From Megalopta genalis (Eukaryota; Arthropoda; Insecta; Hymenoptera; Halictidae), in contig NC_135018.1 of NCBI RefSeq assembly GCF_051020955.1, forward strand, positions 25,385,271-25,449,270: a stretch of 64,000 bases of DNA, written 5' to 3'. Made by a program: the position numbers and the translations under genes. How positions within the stretch are numbered: the first letter of the stretch is position 1; every line of letters starts with the position of its first letter. Under the pieces are notes generated by a model that saw only the letters and a list, made by a program, of their open reading frames with translations, did not search any database and had not been told where the DNA came from. Of the stretch, positions 36,500 through 49,890 are shown in pieces.

Positions 36500-36922
36500 C
36501 GACACTGTGCGACGTGTTTCTTTCACGGAAGATCACGTAGGCCTCTGCTCGTCCAAGGATCATCCGAGGAGGGACGCCTCGACGCCGAGCCGCGGCGCCA
36601 CCATCGTTTCCGGCAGCGCCGCGCCGCGATGACTCGTGTTTGTCCGCGCTCGTATTTAGCTGTGGCCGCGTGGTGCCGGCATCTCAGTCTGGATTCGCTG
36701 TCAGTACGACGAATTGCACGGTTTACAAGCAAGGGGTGAATCCGTTGAAGACAAACCACCGGTCCCCAATAGAAGACACTTTATGTGACCGTGGACCATT
36801 TCCGCGCGGTTTTATCGGGTGGTTGGTTGCATTTGTGCGCGACGTAACATTCCAGCAAGTCCGAGCTATCATCCGTTACACTGAGAAGGTCGAGGATTCA
36901 GCAAGCGTAAAAAAAATCATAG
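36500..36922 (+). promoter_or_regulatory. GC-rich candidate promoter and untranslated first exon
   Basis: The CpG-rich block contains initiator-like CTCAGTCT (about 36683) and GTCAGTAC (about 36700) and ends at a strong donor (ATCATAG then GTAAGAA, intron from 36923). A long open frame crosses the block but starts without a convincing ATG and shows no domain. The best reading is an untranslated first exon of a plus-strand gene with a very long first intron. The coding part is not seen in the window. A second GC-rich patch follows at about 37300-37760. Confidence 0.35.
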
Positions 36923-39900
36923 GTAAGAATATGTTTCATTGTTTTCCACCCTATAATAGGACTGTCCGCGTAAACAGGATCCGCGAGCGGTCACTGGGTG
37001 ATCCGGACTTACGAAAATTTAAACCGTGTCGACGAGACACGGTTCTATGTAAGCAAGTACCTGTGACTTCGATCGAAAATGAACGATCTTTTCCTTTTTT
37101 CTATGTCTATCGGTATTTTGCGACAAATAGGTTAATAATGACCATAGGATATTCATTATCCTGTTTTTTTCTTGTGAGGCAACGACACCATCGACGCTGT
37201 CCGTGAAAAGCCCCGGTTAGAGTTATCCGTGTTCAAGAGGATCTAACGGTGTGTTCCATATAATCTACCCTAGTTCATTATACGGTGGAAATCGTGAAGG
37301 GAAACGACTGAATAATCGCCAACGTCGTCGCATCGTTCCGTTAGTGAGGCGAGAATTTCACTTTTTTGTTTCTATTCTTTTTATACTGGGAAGTGTACGT
37401 ACTACGAGGTGGGAGAAATTTCTGCTCGTCGAGGATAAGGACGGTAGGACAATAAACATTTGTGGTTCGATTCGGTTCGCACGTGCGAATGTTCGGTTCT
37501 CCTCGGCGCAGTCGGAAAAAGAAAGTCGATCAGAACGACGGAGAAGAAATGGAAGAAGAAGAGAAAGATAGGGAGAGAGACAAACGATGTAGCCTGTTTT
37601 GCGGTGTCGTTCGCGTGCTCGTTAAATGATATAACGTATAGAAATTCAACGTCCGCCGGTAACGTAATTCCTCGTGTGCACGATAGTAACAAGCGGTTAC
37701 GTGTCGGATTAGTCCGTTAGAGCGCATTGGCCCCGCTTCATTCACGTGCCCATAACGAAATTTACACACGACTGGCCGAGAATAGGCAACTTTTCCATCG
37801 ACTATTTCCTCTCCTTCTTTTATTTATAAATTTCGCCTTTACCTACTTTCCGACGCGAACATCCCTCGACCGCGGTCATTTTGACTGGGACGAGAAATAG
37901 CGAATGGAAGTAACGGATTATGAATTTAAATTACACAATAATAATAACTCGATTCGGTTACAAGGACACTTGCCTGTCGCGAACTGTTCTAAATACATAC
38001 AAACCGATACGCAAATGTGTTGAATGAATTCTGTTTAGCATAACGTCTAGGAATACTTTTGAAAGTGTGCTCGTATTTGGTCCGTTTCTGTAAGCATAAA
38101 TATTTAGAAAATGTATTCTTTCTTTTTTAAATTTGTTCCTTTCAAGAATTATTTTCAATGTAGTCTTTATAGTACAAGTAAGTTTTAGATTCTAATTACT
38201 TATTCGAACATTATTATTTTGATCAGTTATTAATACAAACAGTTCTTATGGATGAAACAACATTGGAATTTACATTTCCGACATTAAATAGTAAAATATC
38301 AAGAGTGAAATCCGTTAATTAACCAACTCGTGGAAAGTAGGAAGCGTGAATTGTAACTGTACGACGATGGTTCAATTATGCCTACGTATTTAGGAAAGTC
38401 AGTTGTGACGACATGCAAGTGTGTAATGATGGAGTATGTAACACGCGATTATACGAATGAATATATTTCGAGAGTCGTCAGACTAGCGAAGGTTAATTTT
38501 GTTTTAACATACGTGCCTGAAACAGTTCCGACGGAATCAATCAGACATACGTCAGTTTTCAAGAATCTATTGACATTTCATGACTTTCGGATCATTTTCA
38601 AGGTGTCATTTGCAAGTCCTGATATGGTCTGACGCAAGAGGGTATAATCACCCACCGGAAATGTCGATTCAATTAGGGTCGATTACTGGCACCGGTTTCA
38701 TCCCGTCTCGTAGCGCTGCGCATCCTTCGGGGGAAAATGTTGCGCCTAGAAAACTGACATCAATATCATTGAAAACATGCATAATATGGAAAGCAAGCCT
38801 TCGACTGACTGCAGATACTAATGCAAAAATACAATTTTCCGCGAAATGGAAGTCGAAATTAACAATTTTAACTAGTTCAAAGCAGTCCAGCCATATGTAA
38901 GTCCTTCAACAAAATAACGCTGATCAATTAAATCGTGAAATAGCAGCGTAGCATTTAATTCTAAAAATGTTGACGAATCAGTTTGTTCAGTGTACTTTCT
39001 CGCGCACCAGACTTAAAAATTAATTCTTACACTGGTGTATTAATTTCTCTTGATTTAGTAACAAAAATCTGTAAAACAAGGTTGAAAACGTTCAATTTTT
39101 CTTTCATTTTCGATGTTCGAGAATTCTGTAAAATTCGTTAAATTCAGGTTCACGATCCGATTTCTTTTCATTGTATTTAACTGTTATAACATTATCTATA
39201 TATCATTTGCCATCGGCAGCCGATTTAAAGTCTTTCATCGGGCACTAAAAATAGGCGAAAGTATAATTCCAAGTATAATTCCAATTCTGACCCGATTATG
39301 TCACATTACTGGCACGGTTGATCGGCAAGCCGCTTTCTAGATTGCCAAAATCGCCCCGAACTATGAGTTCCACCTAATGGGTGTTATCCAAGGACATCTC
39401 CGTCTTTGCGCAACTCTTGCTTCATTTTTCGCCGACGTCAAGAAGAATTTTCCAAAATTCACAAAGTCGCTCAGCAAATTAGCCTGGGAAGCGTGTTACG
39501 GCAAATTGTCCGACTAACGAACGCTTCCTGAACTCCATCCGACGATATAAGCCAGCCCGAAACGCCGGTATCGGCCAGATCGGACAATGCTCGGCTCGAA
39601 ATCTTTCCGACGCGAATCCTTTCTAACGCAACAATATCACTCGTCGGAATCGATTTGATTCAACCGAACCATTTCGAGCTTCGATGGCCATCGAACTATC
39701 GACTAACGGTCTTGATTATGAATCAACAAGTTCCCACGTATCTTTTTCTTGACTTTCATATATCTAGCGCGTGTCAATGTCGTGCAAGAAAAAATGCATT
39801 TATTCGGTGCACTCGCATAAACCGCGTTTAATTTGTCGGTTGAGTAATTTGAATAATGATAAGTACGTAGCGAATGCATGTGGTTTCGCCATGCGCGCTT

Positions 39901-40659
39901 GTGTCGAATCGATCGATAACAGCCGTTGTATCGTGACTATTGATAATTCACGGGGCATATTGTGCATCGCGTTTTATTTCGTGCCGATATTAATATCGAA
40001 AATTTCCAAATTGGGTCGATCTCTGGCTCCGGTCTTACGATATAATGTTTCGATGCGAGTGTCACGGTGGAATCACGTGGTGATAATGCCGCTTGTACGC
40101 ATCGTATGAGTTGCTATCAATGATACCTTTCGCCCGCACATTCATTCAGCAGTGCTGTCGCTATTAGCTCTCCCTTCCAACTCGTCTCATTCGATGATAA
40201 CATTTTGAATCCATGATTAAATTGACGAATCATCTTCCGCTTGACGGACAATAGACAATACAGTAGACAGTAGAGAGCGGGAACCCGAAAATGTCGGGTC
40301 GGCTCGGATCGAGAATTTTTATCGCGATCGAGTGGGTCTCGAAAATATCAAAATATCTTCTTTTTCAAACTGTTACTGTATATTGCACGCTACTATTTCA
40401 AGCATCATTATGCGTCACTATGCATCATTATTACTTCGCTATTAATGAAATGATTTGTATTGTCCATGACATAAAAATTATATTTTACATTATTAAAACT
40501 AAAAATAGCGTCGAGCACAATCATGATTAAACAACATGCAATTTAAAGAACTGCATCGACACAATCCATAAATACTCACAAAGCCCATTACTCTGATTTG
40601 CTGGATTTTGTATTCTTTCCTTAATATAATATAGTATGAAACTTAGCAATAAGTATCTA

Positions 40660-40775
40660 TCTCTCCAATTGTTACTCAGCTTGTAAATGAAAATGGACAA
40701 TTTGAGAAGAGGAGATACGATTATTTGAGGCTTGCGGCTCGTTTTCGTTGGCAATCAGCAACTATAAAATCGAGT
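40660..40775. mobile_element. Palindromic pogo/Tc1-like MITE, copy G (fragment)
   Basis: Contains TGGACAATTTGAGAAGAGGA, GATACGATTATTTGAGGCTT and GCGGCTCGTTTT, then the palindrome centre (GGCAATCAGCAACTATAAAA). The outer terminus is degraded and the right arm is missing. Confidence 0.8.
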
Positions 40776-41457
40776 AATATAATAAGCGGCTACACTTTAT
40801 TAGAGTGAAACCGCTCATCGAAAAGAAAATAACCCATAAATATGAATTTAGGATTTACAAAATATATATATATATATATATATTTCATGTCGTTATTATA
40901 AGTCAGTTAAAACACAACACTATGTTTTCTAATAAAACACATATCATGAGTACATTTTTGATTTCATTCTTCATCAGATTTCAAATTAGTGGTAAATCTG
41001 CATATAAAATCAGTTCTATTGTGTTATTGCATAAAGAATTCAGAAATTCTCGCAGAAAAAGTACTTGTGCTACTTCTACAGAGCATTTCACTTAATTTTG
41101 TTATCGTCTACGTTGTGTCCTCATTTAAAAATTCAACCCTTCGGTTCATTCATTCAATTCGTTTACCATTTTTCTAGGATTTTTCTTCTCGCGTATGCGG
41201 AAATTCAACGCTGTAAGGTGAATGCTTGTTTATGCATTCATAAACGTGAAATAAGGCTGCCTAATTCTCTCCCACGGTTATCAGCGACTATAAACAGAAG
41301 CAACTCGATTATACATATATTATGGACAAACGATTACGTACAATACAATCGGAGCTTATAAATGGTTGAACAAGGCCTGCATGCATTGCTCAAAATCCCG
41401 ACAATCCTAGCTCGATACTATATGCTAACGATATAACTTTACTGATATGATATATGT

Positions 41458-41581
41458 ATATTCTCTTCAATTATCCCTGAGCTTGTAAACAAAAATGGAC
41501 AATTTAGAAAGAGGATATACGACTATTTCACGTTTTTATAATTGTTGAAAATCGATAACTATAAAAACGAGCCGTTTACTG
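41458..41581. mobile_element. Palindromic pogo/Tc1-like MITE, copy H (shortened)
   Basis: The left arm (TTCTCTTCAATTATCCC, TGGACAATTTAGAAAGAGGA) runs to the centre, then CTATAAAAACGAGCCG jumps straight to the terminal TTTACTG with TA. Most of the right arm is deleted. Confidence 0.8.
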
Positions 41582-44500
41582 TATCTGCAATTTGCTGGTT
41601 CCAATTTAATAGCAATTGTCTATTCTTACAAAATAATTCAGTATATACTGCCCAATGAGATGTTGCCATTAAATGACATTAAAGTAATAAGTGAAATTAC
41701 TGTACACATGTAAGTATGTACTTCCACGAATATTAAGATTTATATTTTTCATTGACCACTCGAATGTTTCGTGACACACGGTTGAAAAATTACTTCAATC
41801 AGGAATAATGCCAAGCAAGCAATTTCATAGTGCTCGCCTGCTCTTGTAGCTCACAGCATTCACATTAAAATGTGAATTTTAGACTAAAGTCTAACATTAC
41901 TGAAAGGCGTGCTGAAAGGCAATTTACCTAATTTTTTAAATCAATTAGCTGCGAGCTTTAATTAGGAACCTAACTTTTTACGGTGGACATCGCAAGTGAC
42001 GACGAATAGTTGCTAATGGAGGCGAACGAAATGGCAGCGCGACCATCGAACTTTTTGCAAGAAAATGCTGCATCAACACTTTCTAGAACATCGAGGAAAC
42101 TATTTTTACATTTTTCGAAAGTCCGCTTTTTGCTGCTTTCTCTCCTATAGTTGAATCTCAACCATCTTGTCGAGACTCGATTTATACGTCGTTTAAAACA
42201 AAACAAAATGGTGCAGACTAAATAAAACCCGAGGCTATACTAAATAAAGTATAGAAATCCAGACTATTATTCGAATTACGCAGATTAAGCGAATCCTCGG
42301 ATTATGAATTATTAATAAATCCCGACGATAATTTGTTTGACATGATAAATTTGAAAAGCACCTACTGCGAAGGATGGCAACCATAATTTTGTAGCGGCAG
42401 TAAAATAAGCTCGCGTGATCGCTTTATTGCACGGTGTCGTAATTGCTGACACGATCCAGGTGCGTCTGTCAGAAAGCTGTCCGCTAAATTATTGCGTTCA
42501 TTTGCATACTACAACGAAAGCCGAAATGTTGAAAAATTCACGGTTACGAGTTTCAAAGCCGATTTTACACGGATCGGTCGTGTCTCGACTAATTTCGGCG
42601 GGCTAAACACGCGCACAAGTTTCCGCGAAATACTTAGGCGTGCGGGCTCTCGTTAACGGTTCTGCCATGAATGTCCCTCGCTTTCGAAATTTCCATCGGC
42701 ACCTTAATTTATTCGGAGTTCGCATCGCGCCGCCAAGTGTCATTGATCAGCTGGACGGCTTCTGTTCGGAGCCATAAAGACTTCAAAGTTCAGAATAACG
42801 TCGATTCACGCTGACGTGACCACCTATGTATGTACTTATGTGTGTACTGCGTCTTAATATAGTAGACGCACGTTTAGGTCGAGATTTCGTTACGTGCACG
42901 ACATGGAGAGCATGCGACGCGCGTAACATCGCGCGATTAATCAAGGTGAGATCATCATCGTGCGCGATGCGTGCGCTGGAAGTAGGGACAGATGATTTTT
43001 CCGTATTGTTCGTCATCCTCGATTACCATTTTCCATTACGCGGCGGCACTCGCGTTGCTTCAAGGATCTAAATCACTCCATTTGAAACAGCTAACATGAT
43101 CTCGATCGGAAGCGTATTTTTAGAGCAATTTTTTGGGATTTCCTTCGAAAGAATTTAAAGTATGCGCATGGTTCACTTGTTCTATGGGCCTTTTTTGCAC
43201 GAAATATTTTCTTTCGGGCTTAAAATCACATCGACATCCAGGTTAATAGCGACATGCTTTGGGTTGATAGATCTGTTAGCTAAAAAGCGCGGCAGAGATG
43301 CGCATTTTTCTTTTTTCAATGAAATTGAGGAGAAGTTTTTTGACATTCTTTGTATTATGTTCCATGCAACGGCCGATGATTTTGGCATATGGTGTTCAAA
43401 AACCAAAAGGTAGTTTTACTTAAAGTGACCATTTATTTCGAAATATGTTAATCGAATGCAAAAATGAACGAATTCTAAATGCACGTTTAGTGATCATACG
43501 TTTAAGATCGATTTGAAAGGTTAGTATTACGTGCGGTTTTTTTCGTGAAACGTAACTAATGACAGAGGCCAAACGAGACACTAAATGATACAGCGACATT
43601 TACACCTCCAAATGGTATGTTGTATAATAAACATAGAGTAGAAATGTCTGAGTACGGACATTACAAGTATAACAGATCGAAAAACTGCAATTCATATTAA
43701 AACTTAATATTTTTATCAACCATAAATCGAATGCACCGCGGGAAAAACGTGGATCACGATTATCTTAGATTCTTGATACACTTTCAAGAGTCAAGATACT
43801 TGGTAGTGACTTCGTCGCACTACGTGTATGATATAGTTGACAAAAAATCGGGATTAATCAGAATTTTCTACTCTCTATCAAGGTTTTTATCACGGTGAAA
43901 GAAAGATAATACAGCAACGACGCATAAAATCCACACTCGACTTATTCTTGGGAATCGGAAAATATTAGTTATTCGAGCGATAATGTCGAGTTATATAGAA
44001 AGCACGGTAAAATGGTGAATTTATTATTAATTAACGAGACCCGATTGGATAGTCTGTACGAATAACAAAACTCTTATGATTTCTTAGCATTCGTGTCAGC
44101 TGCGAACGTTGCGTCGCGTTGAAAAATAGCAGCATAAGGAAGTAGATCTGCTCTTTACATATTTCTTATTCTCGATGCAAAAAGGAATAAGCTATTATGA
44201 AACTATAATTTTGTTAAATGCCTTTACTGGATACGTATTATGTGATCATTTTTGCTATACAAAAAGAAAACCGTTCCAGTATTTAAATTACGTTGAAACA
44301 AGTTCACTGTCACGCTAATATCCATAAAAGCGCTATAAAATCGGAATAACGTTATTACAGCAGTTGCTTTTATAATTCTCATACACGTCGGAGATTCTAA
44401 CAAAGTTTGTCTAAAAGAAAATGAACTTCCTAGTGTAGTGAAAGTTTTAACACCGATATTAATTGATCATAAACCTACAGCACATTTTTGAAAAAGTACT

Positions 44501-46307
44501 TGATTTTTGATACGTGGACTGTCACACGGCAACCCGAAATATTCCCACGTCTTAAAAACGATTCAAGTTGAAAAGTTTCAAGTTGATTACCTCTTTAGCT
44601 CTCCAGCTTGCTATGAATTCTAGTAAAATTTAGTCTGCTCGAATACGTCGATTCTGATAAATCTGATGAAGGAATAATATAGTTCGTTATAACCGACGTG
44701 GCAGACAACGTGCTAATTGCTTCGTATTGGTCTATTCTAATTACACAACAGCGGAGTTACATTCATTTTACTGCAATCATCGCTTTTCTATAGTAAATTG
44801 CATTTAATTGCCGGTAACTCGTGACGCAAATGAGAACGCTGCAAAAGAACTTACTCGACGATAGAATTGACTTGACACTTTAACATATTCGGCGGTTCTC
44901 TGCGAATATAAAAGCGAGGGATCGATAACGCGCACGCCATACCCTCGGCATTTCCATATGATACACGTAATCCACCGGTGACGCAATGCCGGTTTTCACT
45001 TTTCAAATTAACATCCGACCAGCTGAGAGTCCGCCGGCCACGTAACACGCGGACAAGGAAACTGTAACCAGCGATTCTCGCAGCATCTCGTGTTTAGTCC
45101 CACAGCTCGCAGTAAAGGCGCACGTGATTTAGTCGCGTGCACGAGTTTGCGCGGCTCATAACCATCGACGATGCAACTGCACATCAGATCTTGAACATTC
45201 CTGGGACCCTGTACAAGCACTTGTTGAACGTAATATGGGAACCAGAATGTCATAACTTTTAGAACATTGGCTCTTCAGAGATGAACTTGAACATCGTGAT
45301 TTCAGAGGAGAAATAGAACATCGCGATATTTAATGTTCTCGTAATCCTGTGGACGTGTCTGTCATTCATGTAACGCCATGACCTTACAGGATAGCTAGAT
45401 AGTCATGATTTTAGAGGATAAGGAGAATATCACAATTATATGAATGTTCTGGATTGTCCTAACTAGGCCGCGAACTTTTATACAAATTCCCATTTTCACT
45501 GGCTGTATTGCAAAAAATTCCAAGACAATGTAGTTACGTATTTTTAAGAAAACTTGTTTATGTAACAATAAATGAAGATAACTAAAATAAGTCAACTAAA
45601 CAGAGTAGTAATTGTAGGTACGGGTGCAGCGCAGTTTTCTGCAAGTAGTAGCTCGGGATCCTCACGATTATCAGATTATTATCTTTTAAAAAAAATACTC
45701 TAAAAAATGCACATAATTGTATATCTATATTATAAATGTATTACTTTTTTTACTCGAAACATTAAAAAGTCGTTTTTCATTCTTTCGTAAGAAAACGAAA
45801 CGACTTTTCGAACGCTCCGCGTTGAATGCGACACAATTTTAATTTAACAGCATAGACATGCTAACAGATCATCTATCTTCTGGTCTATGGTTTATGTTAA
45901 TATCGATTCCATCGATTTCTGTGCTTTGACGTCAATAAATGGCACAGTATACCTGAAAAGCTAGACGCGCTCATGAACTCGCAACCTTGCTTAGATAGAA
46001 TACGCATTGAATATTCATAGAGAGATTTTCAAACTTGACGTCTCGCTATTTGAGGTTTTTTCATGGAAATTTACACAATTCTTCTCTTGGAACCTGAACC
46101 TGGCAAGCCTTGACTTCAAATAATAATGCTCATAATAAATTACAGGCTTCAGTAAAAACAAAATATTCGCAAATAAAATGATAATAAATAATTGATGAGC
46201 TTAACCGCCTTCTTCGTGACAGCGAATGTTTTCGCATAACACGATTCAAAATTTAGACGACCCTGAAATGATAAACGCGATGCTTCAGCTACAGACATAC
46301 GTGGTCT

Positions 46308-46556
46308 TTAACACGTTCCGTGCCACGTGTACCATCGATGGTACACGCTTGCATGTTTATTTAGTGAACTGAACAAATTGTTTACAAGAAATTTAGAACC
46401 GAAGAATCAATTTCCACCGCAAGAATGGGCGTTGATAAGTTTTTGTTACGTTGTTATGTGTACCAGAATTAATAATTGCACGTAATACATCAAGTTTTAG
46501 TAAAATATCAAAGTGTGAAGATTCGAGTAAAAAAAGCTCGGCACGGAACGTGTTAA
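46308..46556. mobile_element. TTAA-flanked MITE, third type
   Basis: TTAA (46308-46311) then CACGTTCCGTGCC; the right end is GGCACGGAACGTG then TTAA (46553-46556). The 13-bp inverted termini are perfect. A small internal palindrome (TGTACCATCGATGGTACA) follows the left end. No ORF in 241 bp. TTAA target use suggests piggyBac-type mobilisation, though the termini do not start with CCC. Confidence 0.88.
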
Positions 46557-47081
46557 TAGTAGCAGTAAACCGTTTATTTTAATTGCTTTTCAGTTTTTGA
46601 AGGGGGGTATGTACATGTTTTGTTTCTAAAGAGATTTTCAGTAAGGACGCTACATTGTTTAATTCTGTTTACATGCATTTGACATTTTTTTTATCCCCCC
46701 TCCCTCCTTTTTAGGTTTTTATTTGTTACGTTCCGCCATTCAGTCATGAAAAACTATACGCTCGAAAAACGTTTACAAATTATTCCAATTTATCATCAAT
46801 GTTATCGTCAAGTTGCATCAACGTTGCGCGCACTTCTGCAATTTGTGGTCGTCATAACTGTCCCGTTCGATCGTCGATCGGAACGCCTTGTGACAAAATT
46901 TAAAAAACAGAACAATATCTTTTTTTGCTTTGGTATATGCCAACAATTCATAAAAATTTGATGACTTGAGAAACAACATTGGAACTATATGTTCAATTGT
47001 CCGTCATTAATGGCATTAAATATACTTGAAGCTGATATAAATATGTCATTGATATTTCACATGCTTTTTGTCTTATTTGAC

Positions 47082-48309
47082 AAAAGTAAGCGACATGCGT
47101 TTTATTCTTAAATCGGTGGTAATTTAAATAAAAGGAGAAAATCCAATTATTTCTTTTTTCTTGTTTAAGCTTATGAAATCTCATTCGAGGATTATTCAAG
47201 GTGTTGTACACTGGGCATAACAATTAACTGATAACGATAGAAGTGCTGAACATTTTCCGTTTCCTTAAATACTACAATAACTTACCCATTGTTCCTTGTA
47301 AGATGTGATAATAATATGCTCCATCTCTAAAGGAAAATTTCTAGTGCCGAAGTAAATTTTCCTGTTACTATAATTACCTTCGCGAAGCAATCTATGAAGC
47401 ATAATGTCATGCAAAATTAAACGCATGCGCGAAGCGCATTGTTGGAAAAAAAGAATGCACTTTTACTGAATGAAATGGGGACCCCTATTTCGACGAGAAG
47501 TACGATGTAATCGCGCTCGTAACGTAACATCGTTTGCGTACCGTAACGATCGTGTTACGTAATATGGTTCACAAACAGAATCGACATTTTTATTTCTTTT
47601 TTTTAAATCAGGGGTTGTGTTATATTTAAAATGCGCGCATGCAACGAAGATTTTTTTTCGAGGATTTTATTCAATTGTAGACTGTCCATGATTGCGCTTC
47701 GAACTACTTTGAAAAGTGCAGTAAATTCTCTCTAATTGACACTCAGATTGTGCACAAAAATGGACAGATACGATTATTCGAGTCTTGCGGCTCGTTTTTA
47801 TAGTTACCGATTGTCAACAACTCGCATCTCCGCTTTCCAAATTGTCCATTTTTGTGTACAATCTGAGCTCCAATTAGGAAGAATTTACTGTAATGGGCTA
47901 TTCCAGTGCTTTTTATAAACCAATGGTTTCTAGAATCCTAGTAGTGGATAAAAATATATAGTTATACATCTTTTTCTGCATGACATTATGCTTCATAGCT
48001 TCGCGAAGGTAATTATAGTATAACAGGAAAATTTACTCTCTATAATCGGCTCTAGAAATTTTCCTTTAGAGATAGAGCATATTGACTGATATCTTACAAT
48101 GAACAATGGGTAAGTTATTGTAGTGTTTAAGGAAACGGAAAATGTTCAGCACTTCTATCGTTATCAGTTAATTGTTACGCCCAGTGTACAACACCTTGTA
48201 TAATCCTCGAATGAGGTTTCATAAGCTTAAACAAGAAAAAAAAATTGGATTTTCTCCTTTTATTTAAATTACCACCGATTTAAGAATAAAATGCGTGTCA
48301 CTTACTTTT
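47082..48309. mobile_element. 1.2-kb element with ~330-bp inverted terminal arms
   Basis: The left arm (about 47082-47415) and right arm (about 47977-48309) are inverted copies with few differences: AAAGTAAGCGACATGCG at the left end against CGTGTCACTTACTTT at the right, plus long shared stretches such as CTGAACATTTTCCGTTTCCT and GGTGTTGTACACTGGGC. The 560-bp loop has no transposase and contains palindromic MITE copy I. Superfamily unknown. It could be a long-TIR foldback element or two inverted copies of a repeat. Confidence 0.85.
47719..47890. mobile_element. Palindromic pogo/Tc1-like MITE, copy I
   Basis: CAGTAAATTCTCTCTAATTG to GGAAGAATTTACTG with TA on the right and TG on the left. The palindrome is shortened near its centre. 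It is inserted in the loop of the long-arm element. Confidence 0.9.
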
Positions 48310-49527
48310 TTTTTAGTACCACACGTATTTGAAAAAGGAAAAAAAATCGGAGACAGACGCTTATCTAGTGCTCCTTGTTAGTCACGCCATAAAATCTTGT
48401 TTCGTAAATTTGCATCTATTGCATTCCGATTGCACCATCTTCTTAGATCATCAGCGATGCTTCTAAATCTCGTAATTACAGTGGAACTTCTAATATCAGA
48501 ACGAATAAGGAGACGCGTTTCTTCGGGTGCAAGAATTTTCTCATCGTTACTCTCTTGATGATTGTGTAAGTGTAAGAGAAGCTTTCTCCATTTCCTTTCT
48601 CAACGTCACATTCATAATGACTGACCATTGCGGTGCCCGCCATACAGCAACATTATTTCAAATTCGATTTTTTAATGTAATTTTATTACGTTTTCATTAC
48701 CTCTTCGTAAATAGGAAAAAGAATATTCCAAATCAATTCTTACAAATGTATTGTTGATTTAAGAAAATGTCTGGACAGTGGAACGTTGTTTGAGATGACC
48801 AGATGTAACAATGTCTTTAAAAGAAAGGATGAAATACTTCTGAATATCTCATTGCAATCAATAGATTGCAGATCTCCAACAAGCTACAAAATCTTCTGAA
48901 ACATAGGTTCAATGAAAATGTATTTCTATTCTCGACAATCTTAATACATTCGGAATACCAGTATGAATTTTTCTGACATTTACAATGTTCTCTATCTCAT
49001 CGTGCAAATAAAATTCCAGCTGTAAGTTACGATTAAATCAACGATCTTGGAATTATTAAGTTCGAGGTATCCGACATTTCATCTGACACGACTTAATGCA
49101 TGTTTTCATAATTAGACTGTGAATTTTATGTATTTACACGAAATTTGGGTGGTGGTGGAATGGAAGAAAGATTAAAAGCATTTGAAAATGTTAATGTCTT
49201 ATTAAAAATAAGAAAACGAAAACTGTTAAAACGATTAAAGAAAGGCTGAACTTACTATACATATTTATTTTCTATTTCTTGGAATAAATGCAGACAATTT
49301 GTATCTTGCATACAAATTCGCAGTTTATTCATTGGAAGTCAAGTACAGGTAAACAACTGAGTCTGAGAGGATACGTGTACAACGCGATTCATTGTATTTT
49401 AGTAATGTCGCTAGCAACAGTTCCATTATCCGAACAGCCATATCTCGCGATTAGTCCAAACAATCGATGTGGTAATGATGCAAATGGAAATAATTGTGTC
49501 CTGTGCGGCAGAGCATTCTTCGGGAGA

Positions 49528-49890
49528 AATACAGTAAATTCTCCCTTGTAAACGAAAATGGACAATTTGGGAAGAAGAAATAAGATTATAGTAATGTCTC
49601 TCTAACTGACGCTCAGATTGTGCACAAAAATGGACAATTTGGGAAGAGGAGATACGATTATTCAAGCCTTGCGGCTCGTTTTTATAATTGTTAACAATTC
49701 GTAACTATAAAAAAACCGCAAGGCACGAATAATCGTATCTCGTCTTCCCAAATTGTCCGTTTCTGTGTACAATCTGAGCGTCAATTAGAGAGACATTACT
49801 GATATTCGAGGCTCGCGGCTCATTTTTATAGTTGCCGATTGTGAACGATTATAAAAACGAGGTGCAAGGCTCGAATAATCGTATCTGCTC
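49528..49890. mobile_element. Cluster of three palindromic MITE copies (J, K, L)
   Basis: J (49532-49589) is a left-end fragment starting CAGTAAATTCTCCC. K (49590-49802) is a full palindrome of a sister subfamily whose termini read AGTAATGTCTCTCTAA and TTAGAGAGACATTACT. L (about 49803-49890) is a centre fragment with GAGGCTCGCGGCTCA and AGGCTCGAATAATCG. The abutting copies suggest nested insertion or tandem rearrangement. Confidence 0.85.

Larger units (their letters stand above)
37770..46300. other. Gene desert with GC-rich islands
   Basis: No gene with supported start, splicing or family. GC/CpG-richer islands at about 39330-39720, 42400-43070 and 44850-45250 contain overlapping open frames on both strands. 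These are more likely regulatory or composition features than genes. An (AT)n run lies at about 40864-40882. Two palindromic MITE fragments are listed separately. Confidence 0.4.

Noticed and set aside
36640..37206. 188-codon plus-strand open frame
   Set aside because: Begins without a convincing ATG, crosses a consensus donor at 36923 and shows no domain; better explained as a GC-rich leader and intron.
37462..37500. GGTTCGATTCGG, resembling a tRNA B box
   Set aside because: No A box or foldable cloverleaf around it. Other GGTTCGA hits (11645, 63458) fail likewise.
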